64,000 nt of DNA, from positions 54,844 to 118,843 of the forward strand of contig CAZQVN010000007.1 in the NCBI GenBank assembly GCA_964596775.1, read 5' to 3'. The stretch comes from CAZQVN01 sp964596775 (GTDB lineage: Bacteria; Eisenbacteria; RBG-16-71-46; JABDJR01; JAWXBZ01). The notes under the pieces were generated by a model. It saw only the letters and a list, made by a program, of their open reading frames with translations. It did no database searches and was not told the origin of the DNA. Positions within the stretch are counted from its first letter, which is position 1. Each line of letters starts with the position of its first letter. Position numbers and translations under genes: made by a program. Positions 18,082 through 26,616 of the stretch are shown piece by piece.

Positions 18082-19908
18082 CTATTCGACGGTAACGCTC
18101 TTGGCCAGGTTCCGGGGCTGATCCACGTGACAGCCGCGCAGCACAGCGATGTGATAGGCCAGCAGCTGGAGGGGGATGACCGACAGCAGCGGGGTCAGCA
18201 TCTGGATCGTCTCCGGCACGTAGATGACGTGATGGGCCTTCTTCGCCACCTCCTCGTCCCCCTCGCTGGCGATGGCGATGATCTTGCCCTTTCGGGCGCG
18301 GACCTCCTCCATGTTGCTCATGATCTTTTCGTAGGCGGAATCGCGGGTGCAGATGAACACGACCGGCATGTTCTCGTCGATGAGGGCGATCGGCCCGTGC
18401 TTCATTTCCGCCGCCGGATAACCTTCGGCGTGAATGTAGCTGATTTCCTTCAGCTTCAGGGCGCCCTCGAGAGCCACCGGAAAGTTGTAGCCGCGCCCGA
18501 GGTAGAGAAAGTTGTTGTGATGGTGGAGCTGGGCGGCGATCGCCTTGATGGCGTCGTTCGTCCGGAGAATCGTCTGGATCTTGTCGGGGATCGCCTGCAG
18601 TTCGGCGACGATCTGCCGTCCCTGGTCCAGGGAGAGCCCGCGGAGCCGCCCGAGGATCAGCGTCAGGACGGCGAGCGCGGTGACCTGCGACGTGAACGCC
18701 TTCGTGGACGCCACCCCGATTTCCGGGCCGGCGTGAATGTACGTGCCGCCGTCCGACTCCCGGGCGATCGTGGACCCGACGACGTTGACCAGGCCGAGGG
18801 CTGGCGCCCCCTTCCGCTGCGCCTCGCGCATGGCCGAGAGCGTGTCGATCGTTTCCCCGGACTGGCTGATCACGAAGACGACCGTGCCCGGCTTGACGAT
18901 CGGATTGCGGTAGCGGAACTCCGAGGCGTACTCGACCTCGACCGGGATCTGCGCGTACTCCTCGATCATGTACTCGCCGATCATCGCGGCGTGCCACGAG
19001 GTGCCGCATCCGATGATGATGATCCGGTCGATCAGGCGGAGGGCGTTCTTTTCCATGTTGAGGCCGCCGAGGTGGCCGGTGCCGTCGTCCACGATCAGGC
19101 GACCGCGGAACGCGTTGCGGACCGACTCGGGCTGCTCGAAGATCTCCTTGAGCATGAAGTGGTCGTAGCCGCCCCGCTCGATCTGCTCGAGCTCCCATTC
19201 CACCTCGGACACTTCCTTGTCCACCGGCTTGTTGTCGATGGTCAGCGTGCGGTATTCCGTGGGGGTGATCACCGCGATCTCCCCGTCGTCGAGGTAGATG
19301 ACCTGGCGGGTGTGACGGAGCACCGCGGACACGTCGGAGGCCACGAAGTGCTCCCCCTGGCCGAGACCGACCACGAGCGGGCTGCCGTTGCGGGCGCCGA
19401 CGATCTTGCCGGGCTCGGAAGCGGAGATGACCGCGATTCCGTAGGTTCCCTGGACGAGGTTCAGCGCCGTGGCCACCGCGTCCTCGAGGTTCCCCTCGTA
19501 GTATTCCTCGATGAGATGGACGAGCACCTCGGTGTCGGTTTCCGTGGTGAACGTGTGCCCCTTGAGGAGCAGGCTGGCCCGGAGAGCCGCGTAGTTCTCG
19601 ATGATGCCGTTGTGGGCCAGCGCGATTTTGCCGTCGCAGGACACGTGCGGGTGGGCATTCGTGTCGTTCGGCTCGCCATGGGTGGCCCACCGGGTGTGCG
19701 CGATTCCGGAGAACCCCGCCGGCTTGCTGCGCAGGACCCGCTCCTCGAGGCTCTTGATCTTTCCGGCGGCCTTGCGGATCTCGAGGCCCTGGCCGTTGAG
19801 CACGGCGATGCCGGCCGAGTCGTAGCCCCGGTACTCGAGCCTCTTCAGCCCCTCGATCAGCAGTTCCACGCAGTCTCTTGTTCCGGCATAGCCGACAATT
19901 CCGCACAT
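18082..19908 (-). CDS. glmS: Glutamine-fructose-6-phosphate aminotransferase (isomerizing)
   Basis: First enzyme of UDP-GlcNAc synthesis for peptidoglycan and LPS: it makes glucosamine-6-phosphate from fructose-6-phosphate and glutamine. 608 residues. The N-terminal catalytic cysteine follows the initiator (MCGIVGYAGTRD), the glutaminase domain shows RLEYRGYDSAG and HTRWATHG, and the two SIS domains show GCGTSWHAAMIGEYM and SQSGETIDTL. The C-terminus NLAKSVTVE is the conserved family end. It starts five bases after glmM with a GGAGG site inside the glmM tail, so there is no room for a glmS riboswitch-ribozyme. Confidence 0.98.
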   Translation of the reverse strand: MCGIVGYAGTRDCVELLIEGLKRLEYRGYDSAGIAVLNGQGLEIRKAAGKIKSLEERVLRSKPAGFSGIAHTRWATHGEPNDTNAHPHVSCDGKIALAHNGIIENYAALRASLLLKGHTFTTETDTEVLVHLIEEYYEGNLEDAVATALNLVQGTYGIAVISASEPGKIVGARNGSPLVVGLGQGEHFVASDVSAVLRHTRQVIYLDDGEIAVITPTEYRTLTIDNKPVDKEVSEVEWELEQIERGGYDHFMLKEIFEQPESVRNAFRGRLIVDDGTGHLGGLNMEKNALRLIDRIIIIGCGTSWHAAMIGEYMIEEYAQIPVEVEYASEFRYRNPIVKPGTVVFVISQSGETIDTLSAMREAQRKGAPALGLVNVVGSTIARESDGGTYIHAGPEIGVASTKAFTSQVTALAVLTLILGRLRGLSLDQGRQIVAELQAIPDKIQTILRTNDAIKAIAAQLHHHNNFLYLGRGYNFPVALEGALKLKEISYIHAEGYPAAEMKHGPIALIDENMPVVFICTRDSAYEKIMSNMEEVRARKGKIIAIASEGDEEVAKKAHHVIYVPETIQMLTPLLSVIPLQLLAYHIAVLRGCHVDQPRNLAKSVTVE

Positions 19909-19913
19909 GCTTT

Positions 19914-21269
19914 TCAGTTCCTCCGGGAAAGGGCCGCGCGGGCCGATTCCACGAGATGCAGGGCTTCCTTCCGATCGGGGGCCTCGGCAATGATCCTGAC
20001 GACGGGCTCGGTTCCGGAACGCCGGACGTGCACCCAGACGCCCGCGGCGGCGAGCCGGATGCCGTCGCGCCGGTCAAGAGTAGCACCCGGAAGCAGATTC
20101 GCCAGAGCTTTCTCCATGGCCGCCGCGTCCAGGTCCTCGGGCACGTCGACCTTCTCCTTGATCATGGCCAGACGGGGTAGCGCGTCGGCGAGTTCCGAAA
20201 GTTTCCGGCCGGTCGAGGCCATCAGCGAGAGAATCAGCGCCACGCCGACCGGGGCGTCCCGCCCCAGGTGCAGTTCTGGGAGGATCACGCCGCCGTTCCC
20301 CTCCCCGCCGACGACCGCCCCGGACCGCACGATCTGCTCGACGACGTTGGCCTCGCCGACCGGCGTCCTCTCGAGGGTCACCCCGTGGGCGGCGGTGACC
20401 GTCTCCAGCATGGCCGACGTCGAGAGGTTCGTCACCACCGGCCCGTTCCGGCACTCCAGGACGGCCTGTGCCGCAAGGGCCAGCGTGTACTCCTCGCCCA
20501 GGGCCCTCCCCTGTTCATCCACCAGCGACAGCCGGTCGACGTCGGGATCGAACGCGAAACCGACGTCGTATGTTCCGGACGCGACCCGGCGCTCCAGATC
20601 CTTGAGGTTTTCGGCCAGCGGCTCGGGGGGCCGGGGGAAAAGCCCGGTGGGCTCCTCGAACAGGACGTCGACGCGGCACCCCAGAGCTTCGAGCAGGCGC
20701 CGGCCGACGGCGCCGCCGGCCCCGTGGACCGCATCCAGGGCCACCCGGAACGACTTTTCACGGATGGCCGGGACATCGACGACCGAAAGTCCGAGGATGA
20801 GGTCGAGGTGGGGGCCGATCGGGTCCGGGACGGGAACGACGCGCCCCTGCCCGTCCCAGGCGGGGAAACCGGGAGCCTCCCCGCCGGCCAGCGACAGGTA
20901 GCGTTTCCCCTCGTCGCCGGTCAGGAATCGGCCGGACGAGCCGATGAGTTTCAGCGCGTTCCATTCGACGGGGTTGTGGCTGGCGGTGATCGCGATTCCG
21001 CCGGCGGCATGGCGGTGTTCCACCTGGAGCTGGACGGTCGGCGTGGGAACGATGCCGAGTTCGTGGACCTCGCGCCCCATTCCGACGAGCGCGGCGGTGA
21101 CCGCATGGTGCAGGGCCGGTCCGGTGGGGCGGGAATCGCGCCCGAGAACGATCGGGCCCGGAGGCAGCCAGGCCGCGAAAAAGGCCGCATATCGGGAGGC
21201 CACGAGCGGAGTCAGCCCGGCTCCGACAATCCCGCGGATTCCGGAAACACTGATCATGAGCTGTGACAC
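19914..21269 (-). CDS. glmM: Phosphoglucosamine mutase-type alpha-D-phosphohexomutase
   Basis: Probably converts glucosamine-6-phosphate to glucosamine-1-phosphate, directly coupled to glmS downstream. 451 residues. The phosphoserine loop is AITASHNPVEWNALK near residue 96, the metal loop is FAFDPDVDRLSLVDEQG near 240, the sugar loop is GEGNGGVILPE near 315 and the phosphate loop is RRSGTEPVVRIIAEA near 415. GTG 21269 was chosen because GGGAG precedes it; ATG 21257 is the alternative. The active-site start SGIRGIVGAG resembles archaeal-type and FCB-type GlmM/PGM enzymes, so a dual phosphomannomutase/PGM activity cannot be excluded. Genomic pairing with glmS favours GlmM. Confidence 0.88.
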   Translation of the reverse strand: MSQLMISVSGIRGIVGAGLTPLVASRYAAFFAAWLPPGPIVLGRDSRPTGPALHHAVTAALVGMGREVHELGIVPTPTVQLQVEHRHAAGGIAITASHNPVEWNALKLIGSSGRFLTGDEGKRYLSLAGGEAPGFPAWDGQGRVVPVPDPIGPHLDLILGLSVVDVPAIREKSFRVALDAVHGAGGAVGRRLLEALGCRVDVLFEEPTGLFPRPPEPLAENLKDLERRVASGTYDVGFAFDPDVDRLSLVDEQGRALGEEYTLALAAQAVLECRNGPVVTNLSTSAMLETVTAAHGVTLERTPVGEANVVEQIVRSGAVVGGEGNGGVILPELHLGRDAPVGVALILSLMASTGRKLSELADALPRLAMIKEKVDVPEDLDAAAMEKALANLLPGATLDRRDGIRLAAAGVWVHVRRSGTEPVVRIIAEAPDRKEALHLVESARAALSRRN

Positions 21270-21294
21270 GTGAGACTCCCGAAGTGGCCGGGTT

Positions 21295-21370
21295 TGGAGC
21301 TGGTGAGCGGAATCGAACCGCTGACCTACGCATTACGAGTGCGTTGCTCTACCAGCTGAGCTACACCAGC
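21295..21370 (-). tRNA. tRNA-Thr (anticodon CGU)
   Basis: 76-nt tRNA with acceptor GCTGGTG/CACCAGC, D-arm GCTCAGCTGGTAGAGC, anticodon loop CTCGTAA (CGU, reads ACG), T-arm AGCGGTTCGATTCCGCT and an encoded CCA. It lies 25 bp upstream of the glmM start and 34 bp downstream of tRNA-Phe, so it is probably processed from a tRNA-mRNA transcript. Confidence 0.95.
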
Positions 21371-21404
21371 GCCATCAAAACGCGTTGCCAACTTCGTGAA
21401 AAAG

Positions 21405-21480
21405 TGGTGCGACCCCGCGGAATCGAACCGCGGACACCCAGATTTTCAGTCTGGTGCTCTACCGACTGAGCTAGGGTCGC
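21405..21480 (-). tRNA. tRNA-Phe (anticodon GAA)
   Basis: 76-nt tRNA with acceptor GCGACCC/GGGTCGC, D-arm GCTCAGTCGGTAGAGC, anticodon loop CTGAAAA (GAA), T-arm CGCGGTTCGATTCCGCG and an encoded CCA. It is first in a tRNA-Phe, tRNA-Thr, glmM, glmS unit. Confidence 0.96.
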
Positions 21481-21508
21481 GACCAACCTGAAAGCAAAAG
21501 CGTGCGGA

Positions 21509-21537
21509 ACACTATCACGCTCCCGGAAAGGCGTCAA
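21509..21537 (-). promoter_or_regulatory. Candidate promoter for the tRNA-Phe/Thr-glmM-glmS unit
   Basis: On the minus strand TTGACG (21537-21532) and TAGTGT (21514-21509) are 17 bases apart. Transcription would begin about 20 nt before tRNA-Phe, a typical leader length. The -35 is strong and the -10 is weak, which is common for stable-RNA promoters in GC-rich genomes. Confidence 0.5.
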
Positions 21538-21602
21538 CGAGACACTGGAGGCACGTCGCTTCGGCTTTGCTCCTTGCCCGGCCCCGCTCCGTCAATCCGC
21601 TT

Positions 21603-22916
21603 TCAGGCGGCATCCCTGCGGCGGCGCCTGTCGGCGCGCGGCGTGCGGCGGTCGGACGATTTCCGCCGTTCCTCGTTTTCCTTGATCGGAAAATTGAGCA
21701 GGAACAGGGCCGGCCATTCGCCGTCGGACCGGACGCCGATTTCGGCGCCGTGCTCGCGGACGATCCGGCACGCGGCAACGAGACCCAGGGGGCCGGAATC
21801 GGGCGAACCGGAGTGGAACGGCACGAACAGCCGGTCGAGGGCGCCACCCGCCGTGCGCGCCCCGTCGGCGGCCACGACAATCTGCACGAGGTCGCCGGTC
21901 CGCTTGGACTCCACCTTGAGGCGCCCTCCCCGGGGAACGGTCTCGATCAGGTGATCGAGGATGTTCTCGAATGCCGAGCGGATGCGGGCGCGGTCCAGCA
22001 GCAGTTTCGGGAGTCCCACCGCCAGCCGCTTGAGAACCCGGGCCTTCCTGGAGACGATGGCCTCGCGGCGTTCGTCGAGGACGGCCTGGAGTATCTCGTT
22101 GATTCCGGCCATGCCCAGCGGCGAGTCCGGCGGCGACGACGCCTTCCGCTGGTCCGCGAGGAGTCGTTCCAGTCGTTCGATCTCGCCGATCGTCACGTCC
22201 AGGTACTCGCGGTTGATGTCGTTCTCCGGAAGACCCCTGAGGACCCTCCTGGCGAACCCGGCGATGGCGGACGTGGACTTCTGGATCTCCACGATCACCT
22301 CGACCGTCGTTTCGCCGGTTCGGGCCAGGCGATCGAGACGCAGTCTTTCCGCTTCGAGATCCTTGACGCGTTTTCTCTGATCACGGATCTCCCCGTCCGC
22401 CGTGGTCATCCGGAGCAGGAGACCCGCCACCGAAGCAACGGCCTCGAGGACCGGAAAGGCGCGGTCGGGATCCGGATCGGACTCGTCCGCGCTCCAGAAT
22501 CCGACCAGGGCGCCCAGCGGTTCGCCGAACACGAGAACGGGGACGGCGACCAGCGCGGAGGCCTCGATGTCCCTGGCCTCGATTCTTTCGTCGGTGCCGG
22601 GATCGAGGACAAGAACCGGTTCGCGCGTCGCCACGACCCAGGCGGCCAGCGTCCGTGCCGCCTTCAGGACGACCGCCCTCTCGCGGAGTCCCGCCAGGCC
22701 CGCCGCCGCATCGACCACCGGCTCGGCTCCCTTCTGGCGGTTCGCGAGGAGCACGCCTCCGGCGAGCCCGGAGCGGCGCACCAGCATCTCGGTCAGGGCA
22801 TCCGGCTGCCGGGAGGGTCCGGGGCCGGCCAGGAGACCGGCCAGCGTGGCGCCCAGGTCCGCGAGGGCGCCATCTCCCTCCGGCTGGTCCTTCCTTCCCT
22901 TCGACCTGGTTGACAT
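21603..22916 (-). CDS. GAF domain protein with degenerate histidine-kinase core
   Basis: 437 residues from ATG 22916, which has GGGAGG six bases upstream. Residues about 40-170 look like a GAF sensor domain (GVLLANRQKG to VVATREPVLVLD and LVAVPVLVFGEPLGALVGFWSA). A coiled coil follows and then a HisKA/HATPase-like core. The expected phospho-histidine motif is replaced by EIQKSTSAIAGFARRVL (about 210-226), with no His. The N-box reads FENILDHLIE (about 316-325) and the DxGxG box is not intact (VVAADGARTAG), although GPLGLVAACRIVREHGAE resembles the G2 box. It therefore looks like a pseudokinase or anti-sigma-type ATP-binding regulator. The tail is Arg-rich. It is divergent from the DUF3467 gene, 123 bp away. 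Confidence 0.78.
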   Translation of the reverse strand: MSTRSKGRKDQPEGDGALADLGATLAGLLAGPGPSRQPDALTEMLVRRSGLAGGVLLANRQKGAEPVVDAAAGLAGLRERAVVLKAARTLAAWVVATREPVLVLDPGTDERIEARDIEASALVAVPVLVFGEPLGALVGFWSADESDPDPDRAFPVLEAVASVAGLLLRMTTADGEIRDQRKRVKDLEAERLRLDRLARTGETTVEVIVEIQKSTSAIAGFARRVLRGLPENDINREYLDVTIGEIERLERLLADQRKASSPPDSPLGMAGINEILQAVLDERREAIVSRKARVLKRLAVGLPKLLLDRARIRSAFENILDHLIETVPRGGRLKVESKRTGDLVQIVVAADGARTAGGALDRLFVPFHSGSPDSGPLGLVAACRIVREHGAEIGVRSDGEWPALFLLNFPIKENEERRKSSDRRTPRADRRRRRDAA

Positions 22917-23039
22917 GAGCCCTCCCATCAGGCGAAATGATCCGCTTCGACGCATGTTTCCAATTCAATCAACGGCAGAATTGCCCTGGACTTGAGTGGG
23001 ATTCACCCCCGGGAAGCCGGGACGGACAGGAGACCGGAC

Positions 23040-23363
23040 ATGGACGAAGCGAACACGCCGAAGCCGCGGGAGACGGCGCGCCCGCAGGGGCAGAATATCC
23101 AGATCGAACTGCCGGAAAAGGAGTCGGAGGGGATCTACGCGAACATGGCGCTGATCACGCACTCCCCGTCCGAAGTCGTGATCGATTTCGCCCGGGTTCT
23201 CCCGAACGTGCCGAAGAGCAAGGTCTACGCGCGGATCGTGATGACGCCGTACAACGCGAAGGCGCTGCTCGTCGCTCTCGAGGACAACCTCAAGAAGTTC
23301 GAGTCACAGTTCGGCGCCATCAAGTTTCAGGGGAGCGCCGACAATCGCAGCATCGGGTTCTGA
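23040..23363 (+). CDS. DUF3467 domain protein
   Basis: 107-residue cytoplasmic protein of unknown function. The DUF3467 core is recognisable: EGIYANMALITHSPSEVVIDFARVLP (split here only for reference at residues about 34-58), then KVYARIVMTPYNAKALLVAL and a terminal helix ending in KKFESQFGAIKF. ATG 23040 is preceded by AGGAGA. An upstream in-frame start would add 16 residues without a ribosome site. Its last 60 bp overlap tail-to-tail with the acyltransferase gene on the other strand. Family members are small, widespread in GC-rich bacteria and functionally uncharacterised. Confidence 0.88.
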   Translation: MDEANTPKPRETARPQGQNIQIELPEKESEGIYANMALITHSPSEVVIDFARVLPNVPKSKVYARIVMTPYNAKALLVALEDNLKKFESQFGAIKFQGSADNRSIGF

Positions 23364-24281
23364 AGCCGGCCTGGACCGCCAGCGGCGGTGAACCCAGAAC
23401 CACTGTTCGGGGTGGGCGCGGATGACATCCTCGAGACGCGAGTGATAGTGCGCCGCCCAGGCCCGGGCCTCCTCCACCGCATCCCGGTCCGGGTCGGACC
23501 AGATCGGGGCATCGATCCTCACCGTGTGCTTCATGCCGTGGCGCTCGGCCAGGGCCAGGATCAGCGGCGCGCCGGAGCGCCGGGCGATCCGGAACGGTCC
23601 GAGCGCCGTGGATGCCGGACGGCCGAAGAAGTCGATGAAGTATCCGTCGGGCCCGGCGTCCTGGTCCGCCACGGTGGCCACCACCCGGCCGCGCTTCAGG
23701 GCCTTGAACACGTCCCGCATGTCGCGTCCCGCCACCAGCACCTCCACGCCGTTCATGGCGCGATAGCGGTTGAAGAGTTCCTCCGCCAGCTTGTTGCGGT
23801 GCGGACCGACGAGGAACGTCATCGGAAAACCCCGGGCCGCGAGCCCCGCCCCGAGATACTCCCAGTTTCCCAGGTGTCCCGTGAGCAGGAAGACGCCCCG
23901 GCCCGGCTCCAGCGCCCGGCGCAGGTGATCCTCCCCCACGATCTTGACCCGGCGGGACAGCTGCTTCGCGTTCAGAACGGGATAGCGGCAGAACTCCGCG
24001 AGCGTGCGACCGAGGTGGCGATACAACCCGCGTAGTATCCGGGTCCTTCCGGCCTCGTCGAGATCGGGAAATGCGGCCGCCAGGTTGTCCTCGGCCGTTC
24101 CCCGGCGGAGCGGGAGCAGCCTCCCTGCAACACGGCCGAGCAGGTCGCCGGAGTGAACGGCCAGGCCGTGGGGAACCACGGAAAAGAGTCCGGACAGGGC
24201 GGAAAGCCCCGCATACTGCCAGACATGTGAGGTCTTCGGTCTTTCCGGCGGGGTCATGGTCCGCGTCAACTCATTCTCCAC
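23304..24281 (-). CDS. LpxL/HtrB-type lipid A biosynthesis acyltransferase
   Basis: 325-residue inner-membrane acyltransferase of the LpxL/LpxM/HtrB family, which adds secondary acyl chains to lipid A or related glycolipids. The catalytic HX4[DE] motif is LLTGHLGNWEYLG near residue 135. Further conserved blocks are FLVGPHRNKLAEELFNRYR, VADQDAGPDGYFIDFFG and PEQWFWVHRRWRSRP near the C-terminus. GTG 24281 gives the full N-terminus; ATG 24257 is the alternative. The final 20 residues are encoded antisense to the DUF3467 gene and probably form a non-conserved tail. It supports a Gram-negative (LPS-bearing) envelope. Confidence 0.9.
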   Translation of the reverse strand: MENELTRTMTPPERPKTSHVWQYAGLSALSGLFSVVPHGLAVHSGDLLGRVAGRLLPLRRGTAEDNLAAAFPDLDEAGRTRILRGLYRHLGRTLAEFCRYPVLNAKQLSRRVKIVGEDHLRRALEPGRGVFLLTGHLGNWEYLGAGLAARGFPMTFLVGPHRNKLAEELFNRYRAMNGVEVLVAGRDMRDVFKALKRGRVVATVADQDAGPDGYFIDFFGRPASTALGPFRIARRSGAPLILALAERHGMKHTVRIDAPIWSDPDRDAVEEARAWAAHYHSRLEDVIRAHPEQWFWVHRRWRSRPASEPDAAIVGAPLKLDGAEL

Positions 24282-24303
24282 ATCACCGGTACAAAGATGA
24301 AAA

Positions 24304-24333
24304 TTGACTTCACCATGTTGAGTCCCGTATCAT
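24304..24333 (+). promoter_or_regulatory. Candidate sigma70-type promoter for the 24415 secreted-protein gene
   Basis: TTGACT (24304-24309), 18-base spacer, TATCAT (24328-24333), each one mismatch from consensus. The surrounding 130 bp between divergent genes is distinctly A/T-richer than its flanks. The expected 5' UTR is about 75 nt, ending with GGAGG nine bases before the ATG at 24415. Confidence 0.5.
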
Positions 24334-24414
24334 CATTCCTGAGTTTTACCCGGTTCATCGACAAGAGTAAACACCCCGACGGTTGTTGCGCTGCATCCAT
24401 GGAGGTCTCATCTT

Positions 24415-26010
24415 ATGCAACCGAAGACGAACTACGTCCGCCCCTTTCTTTTCCTCCTCGCCGGGGCCCTGCTCTTCACGGCCGTGCCCGCCCGCGCGCA
24501 GGATGCCATCGTCACCGGAACCCTGAATTACGTCAGCGGCCTTCCCGGCAACGAGGTCTATCGCTACGACTACACGCTGGAAAACGTGTCCGTCACTCCG
24601 GCTGTCCAGACCCTGCTCGTCTTCTTCGACTCGAATCCCGCAACCCAGATCTTTGACGGCAGCGACGACGCCGATTTCATCTCGGCCACCGGCCCCTCCG
24701 TCGACTGGGAAGTGACGCCGATCGTTCCGACCGACCCGGATGCCTGGTACGTGGAGTTCGCCAACTTCACCTCGCTCGGCGCCGAGCCCGGCGATGTCAT
24801 CAGCGGCTTCAGCGTGGAATTCCGCTGGAAGAACCCGAACACGCTTCCCCCCTGCGAACAGTTCTTCGAGGCGATCAACGGCCGCGCCCATGAGGGCGTG
24901 TCCTCGACGCTGATCGGTTCCGTTTCCCCGCGAAACGGCGTGCTCTCCGGCTTCGTGACCGGCTGCACCAACGCACCGCTGGCCGGCGTCACCGTGGACA
25001 TCTTCCGCGACGGCACCCTCATCGGCAGCGCCCTGACGAACGCCTCGGGCGCCTACTCGTTCAGCCCGCTGACCCAGGGGGGCTACACCATCAACGTCGT
25101 GACGCCGATCGGCTACACGATCGTGGAAGAACTTCCGAACAACTGCGACGACGGCATTCACGTCAACTTCGTCCTCCAGTGCCAGACCGTCGAGAACGCG
25201 CCGCGGACGATCGGTTACTGGAAGCACCAGATGAGCGTCCACATCACCGGCCGGGGGAAGGCCCAGGAAACGAAGACGAATGTCCTCTCGTACCTGGACA
25301 CGATCTACAATCATTTCCACCTCAACGGAATCCACCCGGTTTCCGTGTATACGGTGGACCCGAGCGCGGCCGCGAGCGTGAAGCTGGCCACCGCGGACGA
25401 CATCCTGACCGTCAACGGCAGCAAGCTCATGAACCTCCGGGCGCGCCAGCAGCTCATGGCCCTTCTGCTCAACGTCGCCTCCCTGAAGCTCGGCCAGAAC
25501 CAGGTCATCAGCGCGGACGGACGGACGGTCAACCAGGCCATCACCTACGCGTGGGACCTGATCGCCGACGGCAACCCGGCCAACGACGAAACCGCCAAGA
25601 CGATCGCCGACGAGATCAACAACGGGCGGACGCTCGGAGCCGGCATCATCCCGGCCTCGACACCGGTCATCCTCTACAGCGTGCCGGTCATCGACGGCCC
25701 GTCCGTGGAAGCCCCGGTCGTGTCCGCGTTCCGCCTCGGCCAGAACTATCCGAACCCGATGAACCCGATGACGGTCATCCCCTTCCAGGTGGCCGCGGGC
25801 TCCGGATCGGCACCGGTGCGGATCTCGATCTTCGATCTCAGCGGCCGGCTCGTCCGGTCGGTGCTCGACACATCGCTCGACTCCGGCGATCACACCGTGA
25901 CCTGGGACGGCACGGACGATTCCGGACAGACGGTTCACTCCGGCATCTATTTCTACACGCTGACATCGGGCGGCCGCTCCGAAACGCGGAAACTTCACGT
26001 ACTCAAGTAG
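24415..26010 (+). CDS. Secreted carboxypeptidase-regulatory-like/SdrD-B-like protein with FlgD-Ig/type-A C-terminus
   Basis: 531-residue exported protein. Signal peptide: hydrophobic FLFLLAGALLFTAVPARAQ ending near residue 29. Residues about 30-175 form a domain also present in the next gene (YRYDYTLENVS, LLVFFDSN, GDVISGFSVEFRW). A carboxypeptidase-regulatory/SdrD-B-like beta domain follows (GVTVDIFRDGTLIGSALTNASGAYSF). The middle part starts with RTIGYWKHQ, a motif common in secreted proteins of many phyla, and continues as a mainly helical region. The C-terminus is a FlgD-Ig/type-A-like sorting domain (RLGQNYPNPMNPMTVIPF to SGIYFYTLTSGG, ETRKLHVLK). It is followed by the 26023 gene after 12 bp. 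A surface or extracellular role is likely; no enzymatic motif was seen. Confidence 0.85.
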   Translation: MQPKTNYVRPFLFLLAGALLFTAVPARAQDAIVTGTLNYVSGLPGNEVYRYDYTLENVSVTPAVQTLLVFFDSNPATQIFDGSDDADFISATGPSVDWEVTPIVPTDPDAWYVEFANFTSLGAEPGDVISGFSVEFRWKNPNTLPPCEQFFEAINGRAHEGVSSTLIGSVSPRNGVLSGFVTGCTNAPLAGVTVDIFRDGTLIGSALTNASGAYSFSPLTQGGYTINVVTPIGYTIVEELPNNCDDGIHVNFVLQCQTVENAPRTIGYWKHQMSVHITGRGKAQETKTNVLSYLDTIYNHFHLNGIHPVSVYTVDPSAAASVKLATADDILTVNGSKLMNLRARQQLMALLLNVASLKLGQNQVISADGRTVNQAITYAWDLIADGNPANDETAKTIADEINNGRTLGAGIIPASTPVILYSVPVIDGPSVEAPVVSAFRLGQNYPNPMNPMTVIPFQVAAGSGSAPVRISIFDLSGRLVRSVLDTSLDSGDHTVTWDGTDDSGQTVHSGIYFYTLTSGGRSETRKLHVLK

Positions 26011-26022
26011 AGGGGGCTGTTC

Positions 26023-26607
26023 ATGAAATTCCGTTTTAGAGTGTCGCTGGCCGCGGCTGCCGTCGGACTCCTTGTTTCGGCGGCCGCGTACGCGCTGCCG
26101 AACACGAATGTCCTGTACAAGCTGTACCACTTCGAGGGAGGAACCTGGGTGCGCTACCGCCAGACGGACGCGTTTCCGGCCGGCGGCGCCACACCGGGCA
26201 CGAACCTCTGGAAGTATGAATACACGGTGAAGAACCTGGGTTACGCCGGAACAGGCATCAACACCTGGTATGCGTTCTTCGACTCGGACAACGTTCTCTG
26301 CTCCACGCACAGTTCGGCGACGGGGCCGGGTACCTGGGCCACGACGAAACAGGGACCGGTCGCCCCGAACAACAACTGGAAGGAGCGGTTCCGCACCGTC
26401 AATTCCGGCGAGTACATCACCCAGGGGAACCAGCTTTCCGGTTTCTCCGTGACGTTCACGCTGACCTGCCCCGTCCTTCCCGGCAACCAGAGCTACGATG
26501 CCGTGACGAGCGGGGGCTCCGAAGCCAGCGTCACCAGCGAAGATCCCGAGAACCCGGTCCCCGTGGAAAACGCCACGTGGAGCGGCATCAAGTCCCTCTA
26601 CCGCTAG
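26023..26607 (+). CDS. Secreted protein related to the upstream gene, with C-terminal WSGIKSLYR tail
   Basis: 194 residues. The signal peptide (MKFRFRVSLAAAAVGLLVSA, cleavage near ALP) is followed by a single domain that aligns by eye with the N-terminal domain of the 24415 product: WKYEYTVKNLG versus YRYDYTLENVS, TWYAFFDSDN versus LLVFFDSNP, and QLSGFSVTFTL versus VISGFSVEFRW. The C-terminus is not FlgD-Ig but VPVENATWSGIKSLYR, matching the tail of the unrelated 840-1463 product. The tail therefore behaves like an interchangeable sorting signal. The gene starts 12 bp after its neighbour with GGGGG/CTGTTC before ATG, and a strong hairpin follows the stop. Confidence 0.82.
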   Translation: MKFRFRVSLAAAAVGLLVSAAAYALPNTNVLYKLYHFEGGTWVRYRQTDAFPAGGATPGTNLWKYEYTVKNLGYAGTGINTWYAFFDSDNVLCSTHSSATGPGTWATTKQGPVAPNNNWKERFRTVNSGEYITQGNQLSGFSVTFTLTCPVLPGNQSYDAVTSGGSEASVTSEDPENPVPVENATWSGIKSLYR

Positions 26608-26616
26608 CCTCACTTC

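Noticed and set aside
19909..19913. glmS riboswitch-ribozyme
   Set aside because: Only five bases separate glmM and glmS, so there is no room.
17128..20901. A 1257-codon open frame on the plus strand opposite glmM, glmS and ridA
   Set aside because: It is antisense to four strongly supported genes and two motifs-rich enzymes. Its composition is Arg/Asp/Gly-rich as expected from GC-rich antisense frames, and it has no recognisable domain.
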